DNA of 64,000 bases from Chloroflexota bacterium (GTDB lineage Bacteria > Chloroflexota > Limnocylindria > Limnocylindrales > CSP1-4). The notes under the pieces were generated by a model that had not been told where the DNA came from, searched no databases, and saw only the letters and a list, made by a program, of their open reading frames with translations. Within the stretch, counting starts at the first letter, position 1. Each line of letters starts with the position of its first letter. A program made the position numbers and the translations under genes. Shown in pieces: positions 41,685 to 49,880 of the stretch. The stretch is taken from positions 1 through 64,000 of the forward strand of contig JAHBUZ010000007.1 in assembly GCA_019637815.1 (NCBI GenBank). Direction: 5' to 3'.

Positions 41685-42071
41685 ATGGCGACACCCACGA
41701 GCGTGGACGCATACATCGAGGCGGCGGCACCCGAGCGCCAGGCCGGCCTGCGGGCGATGCGCGCCGCCATCACCGCGGCCGCGCCGCACGCGGACGAGGT
41801 CATCGCGTACCAGATGCCCGCGCTCCGGTTGCGGGGTCGATTCCTCGTGTCATACGCGGCGTACAAGCGGCACTACAGCCTCTTCCCGGCGACCGAAGCC
41901 GTGGAGCGGGAGCTGGGTGACGCGGTGGCGCCCTACCTCGCGGGCAAGGGCACCATCCGGTTCCCTGCGAACCAGGACCTGCCGCTGGGGCTCATCGGGC
42001 GGATCGTGGCCGTTCGCGTCATCGAGGAGGAGGCCGCCCACCCACCGAAGCGCACGGGCACCAGCAGCTGA
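41685..42071 (+). CDS. DUF1801/YdhG-like protein
   Basis: A 128-residue single-domain protein. MATPTSVDAYIEAAAPERQAGLRAMRAAI, then ADEVIAYQMPALRLRGRFLVSYAAYKRHYSLFP and GTIRFPANQDLPLGLIGRIV are the successive family blocks (SVDEYIA..P....L..LR..I, E.I.Y.MP.F...G....A..K.HIS.Y, TI.FP...PLP..LI). The family is frataxin-like in fold; B. subtilis YdhG is proposed as an iron chaperone, though this is not settled. ATG follows ATCGGAGGT. The longer frame from 39327 in the same phase is shadow sequence opposite the SDR and Usp genes. Confidence 0.9.
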   Translation: MATPTSVDAYIEAAAPERQAGLRAMRAAITAAAPHADEVIAYQMPALRLRGRFLVSYAAYKRHYSLFPATEAVERELGDAVAPYLAGKGTIRFPANQDLPLGLIGRIVAVRVIEEEAAHPPKRTGTSS

Positions 42072-42113
42072 CCCCGGGCCGGGCCCCGCGCACGGCCCTC
42101 GGAACGCCGAGGA

Positions 42114-43013
42114 TCAGCTCGCGAACGTCACCCCCGCGACGCGCGCGTCCTCCACCCAGCGCGGCAGCGCCTCGTCATCCCGGACGGACGCGTGGAGCAG
42201 CTCCATCACCCGGTGGACCCCCAGCTCGCGGTACGCGGCCAGGGTATCGATGCGTGCCTGGCCACCGGCCGCGCCAGCACCACCGGACCACAGATGCACC
42301 GAGATGCGCAGGGATGCCGGGTCGCGGCCGATCTCCTCGCAGCGTGACCGGATCACGGGCAGCGCGTCCGCCAGCTCGTCGGGCTCCATGCCATCGAGGT
42401 TGAGCTCGTCCGCGAAGCGGGCCGCCAGGCGCCAGGTCACCTCCGGGCCGTTGCCACCCACCATCACCGGGATGCGCGGCCGCTGGAGCGGCTTGGGCAC
42501 GTTGCGGGCGCCCTCGACGGACGCGTAGCGGCCCTCGAACGTGGCGTGGTCGGAGGCGTCGCCCTCGATCATGCGCGTGATCACCTCGAGGTGGTCCCGC
42601 AGCATCGCGAGTCGCTCGCGGGTCTCCGGGAAGCCGTAGCCGTACGCGATCCACTCGTCCCGCTTCCAGCCCGCGCCGATGCCCAGCTCCATGCGCCCGC
42701 CGCTGATGACGTCCATGGTGCTCAGCATCTTGGCCGTGAGGGCCGGGTTCCGGAACGCGGTGCAGATGACGATGTGACCGAGGCGGACGCGTTCCGTGAG
42801 CGCCGCGAGCGCTGCCAGCGCGCTGAACGACTCGAAGGTGATCTCGTCGGTGGGGCGAGGCACCGTGTGGAAGTGGTCGAACAGCCAGATCGACTCGACG
42901 CCCAGCTGCTCCGCCTGCTGGGCGACGCGCACGGTCCGGTCCCAGGCCGTCGCCGCGTCCCAGCCGTCGTACTCACCCTGCCACCCCTGGGGCACGATCA
43001 TCCCTGCCAGCAT
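42114..43013 (-). CDS. LLM-class F420-dependent oxidoreductase
   Basis: A ~299-residue luciferase-like TIM-barrel enzyme. Family blocks are AQQAEQLGVESIWLFDHFHTVP, TERVRLGHIVICTAFRNPALTAKMLSTMDVISGGRMELGIGAGW (in part: GGRMELGIGAGWKRDEW), PRIPVMVGGNGPEVTWRLAARFAD and ELNLDG. The family is the F420-dependent group annotated TIGR-style 'LLM F420'; hydride transfer uses F420 or FMN. The substrate is unknown. The ATG at 43013 has GGGAG at 8 nt, better than the GTG five codons earlier. It converges on the DUF1801 gene. Together with the fragment at the left edge it implies F420 use. Confidence 0.88.
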   Translation of the reverse strand: MLAGMIVPQGWQGEYDGWDAATAWDRTVRVAQQAEQLGVESIWLFDHFHTVPRPTDEITFESFSALAALAALTERVRLGHIVICTAFRNPALTAKMLSTMDVISGGRMELGIGAGWKRDEWIAYGYGFPETRERLAMLRDHLEVITRMIEGDASDHATFEGRYASVEGARNVPKPLQRPRIPVMVGGNGPEVTWRLAARFADELNLDGMEPDELADALPVIRSRCEEIGRDPASLRISVHLWSGGAGAAGGQARIDTLAAYRELGVHRVMELLHASVRDDEALPRWVEDARVAGVTFAS

Positions 43014-43137
43014 CCTTGGCTCCCTCACACTGTGCCGCGTCCACCCCTATCATCGCGCCTGCGCCGGCCGACACCGGCGCAGGCGGGCGCACAGCCGTGG
43101 GCGTCTGCCGAACGTGCCCGGGGTGCTCGATCGGCCC

Positions 43138-44532
43138 ATGAACTTCGCGACGCCGCTGTACGCCGTCTTCCTGCTCGTCGTCGTCCTCGCCTACTGGGCG
43201 ATGCCGCGACCGTGGGGTCGGTACCTGCTCGTCGCGGCGAGCTTCGTGTTCTATGCCTCGTGGAACGCGCTCTACGTGCCGGGCTTCATGGTGCTCATCC
43301 TCGCCAACTACGTCCTGGGCCTTCTGGCCGCCCAGCCCGAGCGTCGGCGTCTCGCCGTGGGTCTCGCCGTCGTCGTCAACATCGGGCTGCTCGCCCTCGT
43401 CAAGTACCTCGACTGGGTGCTCGGCAGCACCGCGGGGCTCGTGGAGATGGTCACGGGTCAGCCCGCCGACTGGGGCGTCCTGGGCATCGTGCTGCCGCTC
43501 GCGATCAGCTTCGTGACGTTCACCCAGCTGGCGTACGTCATCGACATCGGGCGGGGCGCCGCCCCGGAGCGGCACCTGGGCCGGTATGCGCTGTTCGTGT
43601 CCTTCTTCCCGCATCTCATCGCGGGACCCATCATGCGCGGCCACGAGTTCCTGCCCCAGGTCGCCCGGCCTCGCTCCTTCTCGCCCCGGCTCCTGCTCAT
43701 CGGCGGACCCCTCCTCGTGACCGGCCTGTTCAAGAAGACCCTCGGTGACACGCTGGCGCCGACCGCGGACCTGGCGTTCACGGACCCCACGGACGGACGC
43801 ACCCTGGTCCTCTGGATCGGCCTCGTGGCGTTCGCGTTCCAGATCCTGCTCGACTTCAGCGGCTACACGGACATGGCGCTGGGCTCGGCATGGCTGCTGG
43901 GCTTCCGGCTGCCGCCGAACTTCGACTGGCCGTACCGTGCCCAGAGCATCCAGGAGTTCTGGCATCGCTGGCACCAGACCCTGTCGCGGTGGCTGCGGGA
44001 CTACGTCTACATCCCGCTCGGCGGCAACCGGAAGGGCCGGGTCCGGACCTACGTCAACCTGTTCCTCACGATGGTCCTCGGTGGCCTGTGGCATGGCGCC
44101 GGCCTGACCTTCCTGCTCTGGGGCGCGTGGCAGGGGCTGGGCCTCGTGGTCAACCGATGGTGGACGCAGGCTCGGCGCGCTCGCGAGCGACCCGGCCTGC
44201 CGACGCTGCTCGCGTGGGCGCTGACGTTCGGCTTCGTGTGCCTCGGCTGGATCCTGTTCCGGTCGCCCGACCTGGCCACGGCGATGGCCTATCTCAAGGG
44301 CATGGTCCTGCCCCAGGGAGCGCTCCTCCGCCTCGGCGATTCGGTCCAGCCCATCACGGTGGTGGTCATCGTGCTGTGCGTGGTGGGCCAGTGGCCGGGC
44401 TGGGTCCGCCTTGGGCGTCGCCTCGCACCACCCCTCACGTCCCGTCGCGCCCTGGCGTACGGCATGGCAGGCGCCACGGCGATCATGCTCATCCCGGCCC
44501 AGGCCGTGTCCTTCATCTACTTCCAGTTCTGA
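43138..44532 (+). CDS. MBOAT-family O-acyltransferase (AlgI/DltB-like)
   Basis: A 464-residue polytopic protein with about 11 spans. The MBOAT signature is complete: LLDFSGYTDMALGSAWLLGF, then IQEFWHRWHQTLSRWLRDYVYIPLGGN (in part: FWHRWHQTLSRWLRDYVYIP) and the catalytic His in VLGGLWHGAGLTFLLWG. It should pass an acyl group (usually acetyl) across the membrane for attachment to an exopolysaccharide or wall polymer. The ATG at 43138 gives the proper hydrophobic N-terminus; the longer frame from 42796 is antisense to the LLM gene. The stop overlaps the next gene's start by one base, so they act as a pair. Confidence 0.93.
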   Translation: MNFATPLYAVFLLVVVLAYWAMPRPWGRYLLVAASFVFYASWNALYVPGFMVLILANYVLGLLAAQPERRRLAVGLAVVVNIGLLALVKYLDWVLGSTAGLVEMVTGQPADWGVLGIVLPLAISFVTFTQLAYVIDIGRGAAPERHLGRYALFVSFFPHLIAGPIMRGHEFLPQVARPRSFSPRLLLIGGPLLVTGLFKKTLGDTLAPTADLAFTDPTDGRTLVLWIGLVAFAFQILLDFSGYTDMALGSAWLLGFRLPPNFDWPYRAQSIQEFWHRWHQTLSRWLRDYVYIPLGGNRKGRVRTYVNLFLTMVLGGLWHGAGLTFLLWGAWQGLGLVVNRWWTQARRARERPGLPTLLAWALTFGFVCLGWILFRSPDLATAMAYLKGMVLPQGALLRLGDSVQPITVVVIVLCVVGQWPGWVRLGRRLAPPLTSRRALAYGMAGATAIMLIPAQAVSFIYFQF

Positions 44533-45584
44533 TGACCCGCTCGAGACGACACGGACTCGCCGCCAGGACCCTCTGGCTCACGCTGCTCGTGCTGCTGCCG
44601 GTGGTGGCGCTGGAGATCGGCGCGCGGGCGCTCGTGGCCACGGGCCGGATCGCGGAGGGTCCCTCCCACGAGCAGGACCTGGACGCGCGCTGGCGGCGCG
44701 CCATGGGTGGCGACACGCCGGACATCATCGTCCTCGGTGATTCGCTCACCGCCCAGGGCATCGACCCGTCCGTGATCGCGAACCGGGTCTCGGCAGCGCT
44801 GCCCGGGACACCCGACCTGCGGGCGCAGTCCCTCGCCAGCCCGGGCGGCAGCTTCGGCCTCGGCGCGGACCTCCTGCACAAGCTGGAGCAGGTCGGCCGG
44901 TTGCCACGGGTGATCGTCATGGGGGTCAGCGAGGCGATGCTGGAGAACCCGGGTGGCTCGCAGCGGTCCTTCGGTGAGACACCCATGGGTCGTTCCATCC
45001 ACGGCTGCGCGATGCACACGACGATCGAATCCCGCGTCGACTGCGAGCTGGGCGCGTTCTCGGTGGCCTGGCGCTGGCATGGCCGGCCGGCGGAGGCGAT
45101 CCGTGCGATCCGGGGACGCGATGGCCGTGACCTCGACGCGGACGGTCTCCGTCCCAGTCGCGCCATGTCCGAGGGCCGGTTCATGCAGGTGCTGCCGAGC
45201 GCCCTCCGGCTGGCCGACCCGACCGTGGTCCTGACCGCGGATGCGCGTCAGGGCGCCGAGGACCTGGCCCGGACCGCGGACCGGCTGGGCATCCCGGTCG
45301 TGATGGTGGCCATCCCGTTCAGCCCGCCCTACCAGGAGGCGCTCGAGGAGCGTCAGGCCGGCTGGGAGGCGTCACGCCGTGCAGCCGTCGCCGAGCTGGA
45401 GGCGCTCACCGGCATCACGGTCGCCGACCCCTACCGCTTCGGTGACTGGTGGAGCTTCGAGTCGGCGCGTGATCCGCGCCACCTGTCCGGCGAGGGCGCC
45501 CGGGACTTCACACGCCAGGTGATGGAGATGCCCGAGGTCCTCGACGCGCTGGTGGCAGCACTCGGGGCGACACCCGGATCCTGA
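44532..45584 (+). CDS. SGNH-hydrolase-like protein, partner of the MBOAT acyltransferase (AlgJ/AlgX-like)
   Basis: A 350-residue protein with an N-terminal signal anchor (LWLTLLVLLPVVALEIGARALV), exposing the rest outside the membrane. The SGNH fold shows IIVLGDSLTAQG (Ser), ASPGGSFG (Gly block), and near the end DPRHLSGEGARDF with the catalytic His of the DxxH motif. Together with the MBOAT it forms the familiar two-component extracytoplasmic O-acetylation machinery (AlgI plus AlgJ/X; DltB plus DltD). The polymer modified is not evident because no synthase genes are near. The ATG overlaps the MBOAT stop (TGATG). Confidence 0.85.
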   Translation: MTRSRRHGLAARTLWLTLLVLLPVVALEIGARALVATGRIAEGPSHEQDLDARWRRAMGGDTPDIIVLGDSLTAQGIDPSVIANRVSAALPGTPDLRAQSLASPGGSFGLGADLLHKLEQVGRLPRVIVMGVSEAMLENPGGSQRSFGETPMGRSIHGCAMHTTIESRVDCELGAFSVAWRWHGRPAEAIRAIRGRDGRDLDADGLRPSRAMSEGRFMQVLPSALRLADPTVVLTADARQGAEDLARTADRLGIPVVMVAIPFSPPYQEALEERQAGWEASRRAAVAELEALTGITVADPYRFGDWWSFESARDPRHLSGEGARDFTRQVMEMPEVLDALVAALGATPGS

Positions 45585-45663
45585 GCGACGGGTCGCCCGC
45601 CGATCAGCGTCGCGACGTCAGCCGGCCGGTGGAGCGAGCGCAGCGGCGCGGTCGGCAGCGGGC

Positions 45664-45927
45664 TCAGCGGCGCGGCGTCACCGCGGCGATCACGAGGCGC
45701 ACCAGGAAGGCACCCACGAACGCCACGAACAGCGCACCCAGGAAGCCCTGGGTCTGACCCAGGCCGAACACCTCGCGTGCCAGCAGCCCACCGATCGCGC
45801 CACCCATGATGCCGATGAGCGTGGTCGCGACACAGCCGCTGCCCGCTCGGTCGCGGAACAGGAACGACGACAGGGCACCGGCGAGGAAGCCCACCACGAG
45901 CCAGCCGATGAGATCCATGTCCGGCAT
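45664..45927 (-). CDS. GlsB/YeaQ/YmgE-family small membrane protein
   Basis: An 87-residue, three-span protein. IGWLVVGFLAGALSSFLF, GCVATTLIGIMGGAIGGLLAREVFG and FLGALFVAFVGAFLVRLVI are the family's usual hydrophobic blocks, with the GxxGxxxG packing motif in the middle. Homologues are labelled transglycosylase-associated proteins or stress-membrane proteins; the activity is unproven. ATG follows GAGGAGG at 11 nt. It lies 15 nt behind the proline-rich membrane gene and is likely co-transcribed with it. Confidence 0.9.
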   Translation of the reverse strand: MPDMDLIGWLVVGFLAGALSSFLFRDRAGSGCVATTLIGIMGGAIGGLLAREVFGLGQTQGFLGALFVAFVGAFLVRLVIAAVTPRR

Positions 45928-45942
45928 GTCCGTGCAGCCTCC

Positions 45943-46812
45943 TCAGCGACGCGGTGCGGGGGTCGAGCGGGTCCGGATCACGATGAGCGCGCCCGCACCG
46001 ATGAGCAGCGCCGGCACCACGAGGTCGAGGATCCCGGGCGCACCCGGCAACAGACCGAGCACCATCTGGATCGCGCCGAGGCCCGTGAACACGGCGCCCA
46101 CGAGACCCTGCCAGCCATAGCCACCCGCCTGTGAGTGACGCAGGTAGCCGATGGCGAGGAACGCGACACCGATGCCCAGTGCGGACAGGCCGGCCGGGCG
46201 GCCCGGCAGGATGTCACCCAGCAGACGCGCGGCACCCAGCCCCGTGAGCAACGCACCCGCGTAGAGTGCCCACGACCCCGAGCCACGCAGGAAGTGCTGT
46301 GCCAGCAGCACGATGCCCGCACCCAGGATGACGAGGTTGCCCAGGAAGCCGACCCAGGGTACGAACCCGGAGAGGATCATGTAGCCGCCGACGGCCAGCA
46401 GACCGACCCCGATCCAGGTGGAGAGCGCCGTGTCCGCGAGGATCGCCCGGAGGTCGGGCAGGTCCCAGCCATCGCCATCCGGCGGTGCCGTCGCAGGCTC
46501 GGCCGCAGCCGGTGGCAGCGCGGGCGGCGGAGACGGCCGGGCGCTCGGAAGCGCCGCTGGGGTCGGAGGCGGTGTGAGGGCCCGCTCGACCCGGGCATCG
46601 GCGGGTGGAGCGGCGGGCGCCCGGGCAGCGGACGGTGGGCCCGAGGGCGTCACCGATGCGCCGGGATCGGAGGCGCCGGCCGGGCCGGCCGGATCGACCA
46701 GGCCGGGCACGGGCGGCGGGCCGGCGGGGTCCGGCGGAGGTGGCGTGGCAGGCGACTCAGCCAGCACCTCTCGGCGGAGGGCCTCCAGTCGCTGCTCGGG
46801 GTCGAGGCTCAT
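45943..46812 (-). CDS. Proline-rich-N-terminus multi-span membrane protein
   Basis: A 289-residue protein I cannot assign to a family. Residues 1-16 are a short amphipathic start (SLDPEQRLEALRREVLAES). Residues ~20-120 form a Pro/Ala-rich disordered region with runs of Pro. From ~130 six hydrophobic segments follow, e.g. STWIGVGLLAVGGYMIL, FLGNLVILGAGIVLLAQHFL, SALGIGVAFLAIGYL and ILDLVVPALLIGAGALIVI. The layout (cytosolic disordered arm plus a small bundle) resembles many Chloroflexota/actinomycete hypothetical proteins. The ATG at 46812 lacks a clear ribosome site. Confidence 0.65.
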   Translation of the reverse strand: MSLDPEQRLEALRREVLAESPATPPPPDPAGPPPVPGLVDPAGPAGASDPGASVTPSGPPSAARAPAAPPADARVERALTPPPTPAALPSARPSPPPALPPAAAEPATAPPDGDGWDLPDLRAILADTALSTWIGVGLLAVGGYMILSGFVPWVGFLGNLVILGAGIVLLAQHFLRGSGSWALYAGALLTGLGAARLLGDILPGRPAGLSALGIGVAFLAIGYLRHSQAGGYGWQGLVGAVFTGLGAIQMVLGLLPGAPGILDLVVPALLIGAGALIVIRTRSTPAPRR

Positions 46813-46873
46813 CGTGCGCGGAGTGTAGGGCCCAGCGTCACGGACCGAGGGTGGCATACCATCGTCCTCGGCT

Positions 46874-46885
46874 GGGAACGTTCCC
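46874..46885. promoter_or_regulatory. LacI-type palindromic operator upstream of the tartrate dehydrogenase gene
   Basis: GGGAACGTTCCC is a perfect 12-bp palindrome with the central CG typical of LacI/GalR-family sites. It is centred 37 nt before the GTG start of the dehydrogenase. No LacI gene is in the window. Confidence 0.5.
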
Positions 46886-46915
46886 GGCGGTGACGGTGCA
46901 GGAGGTCAGGCCCTG

Positions 46916-47983
46916 GTGGAGACGTATCGGATCGCGGTCATCGAGGGTGACGGCATCGGGCGGGAGGTCATCCCCGAAGGTCTCGCGGCGATCCGTGCGG
47001 CGGCCGAGGTGACCGGCTCGTTCGCGATCGAGACGACCGACTTCCCGTGGTCCTGCGAGTACTACGCGACCCACGGCCGGATGATGGATGACGACGCGCT
47101 CGACCGGATGCGCGACTTCGACGCGATCCTTCTGGGCGCCATCGGCTTCCCGGGCGTGCCGGACCACGTCTCGCTCTGGAACATGCTGCTGCCACTCCGC
47201 CAGGCATACGACCTCGCGGTCAACCTGCGACCGATGCGCCTGCTGCCGGGGATCCCGGGACCGCTCAAGGACCGCACGCCCGACGAGGTCGACTTCGTGT
47301 GTGTCCGCGAGAACACCGAGGGGGAGTACTGCGGCACCGGTGGTCGCATCCATCCCGACAGCCCGGACGAGGTGGTGACCCAGACCGCGGTGTTCACGCG
47401 CAAGGGCACCGAGCGCATCGTGCGGTACGCGTTCGAGCTCGCCCGGACCCGCGACCGGACGCTCATCTCGGCGACCAAGTCGAACGCGCTCAACCACTCG
47501 ATGGTGTTCTGGGACGAGGTCGTCGCCGCGGTGGCGCCGGACTATCCCGATATCAGCGTGCGCGGCATGCATATCGATGCGCTCGCGGCGCTCATGGTGC
47601 TCCACCCCGAGCGGGTCGACACCATCGTGGCCAGCAACCTGTTCGGGGACATCCTGACCGACCTGGGCGCGGCGCTCATGGGTTCGCTGGGCCTCGCGCC
47701 CTCGGCGAACATCGACCCCACGCGGACGTATCCCAGCTTGTTCGAACCCATCCACGGCTCCGCGCCGGACATCGCCGGGCGGGGCATCGCGAACCCGATG
47801 GCGACCGCCTGGGCGGCATCGATGCTCCTGGAGCATCTCGGCGAGGCGGAGGCGGCCGGTCTCCTGATGCGCGCCGTGGAGCACGTCGCGCTCGAGGGAC
47901 CACGGACGCCCGACCTGGGCGGCACGGCCAGCACCCGGGAGCTGGGCCAGGCCATGGTCGACGCCATCCTCGCGGCGCGCTGA
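46916..47983 (+). CDS. Tartrate / D-malate dehydrogenase (beta-decarboxylating dehydrogenase family)
   Basis: A 355-residue isocitrate/isopropylmalate-dehydrogenase-fold enzyme. It shows YRIAVIEGDGIGREVIPEG, then VNLRPMRLLPGIPGPL, FVCVRENTEGEYCGTGGRIH, and the metal/substrate site DILTDLGAALMGSLGLAPSANI. LFEPIHGSAPDIAGRGIANPMAT is characteristic of the tartrate dehydrogenase/D-malate branch (SxFEPVHGSAPDIAGKGIANP), not of LeuB. The GTG start has GGAGG at 11 nt. It would oxidise tartrate or D-malate with NAD and Mn/Mg. The palindrome just upstream suggests substrate-induced control. Confidence 0.9.
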   Translation: METYRIAVIEGDGIGREVIPEGLAAIRAAAEVTGSFAIETTDFPWSCEYYATHGRMMDDDALDRMRDFDAILLGAIGFPGVPDHVSLWNMLLPLRQAYDLAVNLRPMRLLPGIPGPLKDRTPDEVDFVCVRENTEGEYCGTGGRIHPDSPDEVVTQTAVFTRKGTERIVRYAFELARTRDRTLISATKSNALNHSMVFWDEVVAAVAPDYPDISVRGMHIDALAALMVLHPERVDTIVASNLFGDILTDLGAALMGSLGLAPSANIDPTRTYPSLFEPIHGSAPDIAGRGIANPMATAWAASMLLEHLGEAEAAGLLMRAVEHVALEGPRTPDLGGTASTRELGQAMVDAILAAR

Positions 47984-47995
47984 CCCGCCATGGCT

Positions 47996-48030
47996 CATGC
48001 CTGCACTTCGAGTGCTAGGATGCAGGCATG
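47996..48030 (+). promoter_or_regulatory. Inverted-repeat leaderless promoter of the FitAB-like module
   Basis: CATGCCTGCA (47996-48005) and TGCAGGCATG (48021-48030) are perfect 10-bp inverted copies. Between them is an extended -10, TGC TAGGAT (48013-48021), ending 6 nt before the ATG at 48028. The right arm includes the start codon, so transcription would begin at or beside the ATG and antitoxin binding would mask it. Confidence 0.75.
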
Positions 48031-48270
48031 ACACGCCAGCTCACGGTCCGGGGAGTCTCTGACGAGGTCGCCGAGCGGCTCGAGGCACTGAGTCGCGCCC
48101 AGCGGCGGAGCGTGAACGCCACCGTGAACGAGATCCTCGAGGAAGCGGTCGGGGTCGACGCGCGAGCACGCGATCTCAGGCGGTTCATCACCTGGACCCA
48201 GGATGAGGTCGATCAGGTGAACGAGGAGGTCGCAGCGCAGCGAAGGGTCGATGAGTCTGACTGGCGCTGA
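48028..48270 (+). CDS. Ribbon-helix-helix antitoxin (FitA/VapB-like)
   Basis: An 80-residue Arc/MetJ-type protein. QLTVRGVSDEVAERLEALSRAQRRSVNATVNEILEEAV is the FitA-type pattern: beta strand, helix A and helix B with the RSVNATVNEIL stretch. The C-terminal ~35 residues (RFITWTQDEVDQVNEEVAAQRRVDESDW) form the toxin-binding tail. It should repress its own promoter through the inverted repeat over its start codon. The last 20 nt overlap the toxin gene. No ribosome site is visible, consistent with a leaderless message. Confidence 0.88.
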   Translation: MTRQLTVRGVSDEVAERLEALSRAQRRSVNATVNEILEEAVGVDARARDLRRFITWTQDEVDQVNEEVAAQRRVDESDWR

Positions 48271-48679
48271 ACCGAGTCGACGCCTGGTCATGGATACATC
48301 CGCCTACTCGGGCTTCCGGGGAGGCCATCCCGAGGTCCATCGTCTGATGACGGCCGCCCCCGGGATCCTCATGCCGATCGTGGTGATCGGAGAGCTCGAA
48401 GGCGCGTTCACGCGAGGTGGGCGTCGGGATGAGAACCTGCGAAGCCTGGACGAGTTCCTGTCGCGGCCGTACGTCTCGGTCGCTCTCATCGCGCGCTCGG
48501 TCGCCGCTCGCTACGGGTCGATCTGGGCACGGTTGCGGTCTTCCGGGACGCCGATCGGGCTCAACGACATCTGGATCGCTGCGACCGCGATGGACGCCGA
48601 CGCGGACCTCCTGACCTTCGACACGGACTTCAGCCGGGTCCCTGACCTCCGCGCGATCGTCCTGTCCACGGGGCGCTGA
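48251..48679 (+). CDS. PIN-domain toxin (FitB/VapC-like)
   Basis: A 142-residue PIN nuclease. Acidic residues appear at LVMDTSAYSGF, VVIGELEGAF, GLNDIWIAATAM and LLTFDTDFSRV, so the active site is complete. VIGELEGAF and LNDIWIAATA are the wording of the FitB/tRNA-cleaving VapC branch. The ATG at 48251 is inside the antitoxin end; a later ATG at 48290 gives the shorter family-typical start just before VMDTS and is an alternative. It is unrelated in detail to the PIN toxin at 15.4 kb, so the window holds two different modules. Confidence 0.88.
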   Translation: MSLTGAEPSRRLVMDTSAYSGFRGGHPEVHRLMTAAPGILMPIVVIGELEGAFTRGGRRDENLRSLDEFLSRPYVSVALIARSVAARYGSIWARLRSSGTPIGLNDIWIAATAMDADADLLTFDTDFSRVPDLRAIVLSTGR

Positions 48680-48683
48680 CGCG

Positions 48684-49850
48684 TCAGACCGACGGGAGCA
48701 GCTCCTCCAGCAGGCCGCCAGGGCCGACGACCACCTGCCCGTCGATGGTGACGCTGCCCTCCCCTCGCAGATCCTTGACGATGTCCCAGTGGAGCGCTGA
48801 CTGGTTGCGGCCGCCGCACGACGCGTATGACCGACCGAGCGCGAGATGGACCGTGCCGGGCACCTTCTCGTCGTAGAACAGGTCGCCGCACAGCGTGCGC
48901 AAGCCGGGATTGGTGCCGAATCCCACCTCTCCGACGCGCCGTGCGCCCTCGTCGATGCCGAGCAGGGCCTGGAACAGCGCGTCGTTGCGCTCGGCGCGCG
49001 CCTCCACCGCGATACCGGCCTCGAACCGCAGCCGGATCCCCTCGAAGACATGACCGGCGAAGACCGCCGGTCCCTCGAAGAGCACCTCGCCCTCCGCGGA
49101 GTCCTCGACCGGGCTCGTGGCGAGCTCGCCGCCGGGCATGTTGATGTGCCCGTCGTCGAGCAGCCAAGTGCGTCCCGCCATCGAGAGCCGCAGGTCCGTC
49201 CCTCGTCCCTGGACATGGATCTCCCGGGCACCCGTCAGCCGATCCACGACCCGCTGCATCGCGTCACGCGCCTGCGCCCAGTCCCGGAGCACCGCGCGGA
49301 AGTACGCCTCGGTGAGGTCGTCGAGCGCCAGCCCGGCCTGTCGCGCGATGCCCGGGCTGGGCAGACGCACGATGACCCAGCGCGTCCCCGCGGTCCGGGT
49401 CGCGGAGACCCGACCGAGCGCCCCCCGTCGCGCCGCCACGCGTTCCACGGGCAGGGCGCCGTCCTCGTGGACCAGGTCGCCGGCGCGCAGCACGATCGAC
49501 ACATCCGCCCACTGCATCGCCTGCTGCTCCACCTCCGGCAGCCAGGTCGCCTGCTCGATCGAGCCGAGCCGCAGCAGATCCGCGTCGAGGTGATCCGAGC
49601 CGAACACGACCTGGGGGTGACCTCCTGCCCGCACGACCTCCGCGTGGACGAGTCGGGCGAGATCCAGGGAGCGCGCCTCCCCGGCCACGATGAGGACACG
49701 CTCGCCGGGTCGGACGCCCGTGGACCATCGGACGAGCAGCTCCGCCACGCGCGCCCAGCGAGGATCGTCCCGGGAGCCGTCGGTCAGCGGGCCTCCGGCC
49801 GAGCCGATGGCGCCTGTGTCGGCGCTCCCCGGATCGGACGCTCCGGTCAC
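48684..49850 (-). CDS. M29 (thermophilic) aminopeptidase
   Basis: A 388-residue leucyl/aminopeptidase T-type metallopeptidase. The N-terminal dimerisation domain includes RPGERVLIVAGEARSLDLARLVHAEVVRAGG. The C-terminal catalytic domain carries the ligands: Glu in INMPGGELATSPVED, Glu in RRVGEVGFGTNP, His in VHLALGRSYASC, and His and Asp in SALHWDIVKDLRG. These correspond to the GEVFT, GEVAL, HLALG and HVDF motifs of the family. It is the last gene of the CUT1 minus-strand group, 30 nt behind BtpA. A peptidase seems out of place there; it may trim amino-acyl conjugates of the substrate or simply read from the same promoter. Confidence 0.88.
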   Translation of the reverse strand: MTGASDPGSADTGAIGSAGGPLTDGSRDDPRWARVAELLVRWSTGVRPGERVLIVAGEARSLDLARLVHAEVVRAGGHPQVVFGSDHLDADLLRLGSIEQATWLPEVEQQAMQWADVSIVLRAGDLVHEDGALPVERVAARRGALGRVSATRTAGTRWVIVRLPSPGIARQAGLALDDLTEAYFRAVLRDWAQARDAMQRVVDRLTGAREIHVQGRGTDLRLSMAGRTWLLDDGHINMPGGELATSPVEDSAEGEVLFEGPAVFAGHVFEGIRLRFEAGIAVEARAERNDALFQALLGIDEGARRVGEVGFGTNPGLRTLCGDLFYDEKVPGTVHLALGRSYASCGGRNQSALHWDIVKDLRGEGSVTIDGQVVVGPGGLLEELLPSV

Positions 49851-49880
49851 GCGGTCGTCCCGTGGATCACCCGGCCGATG

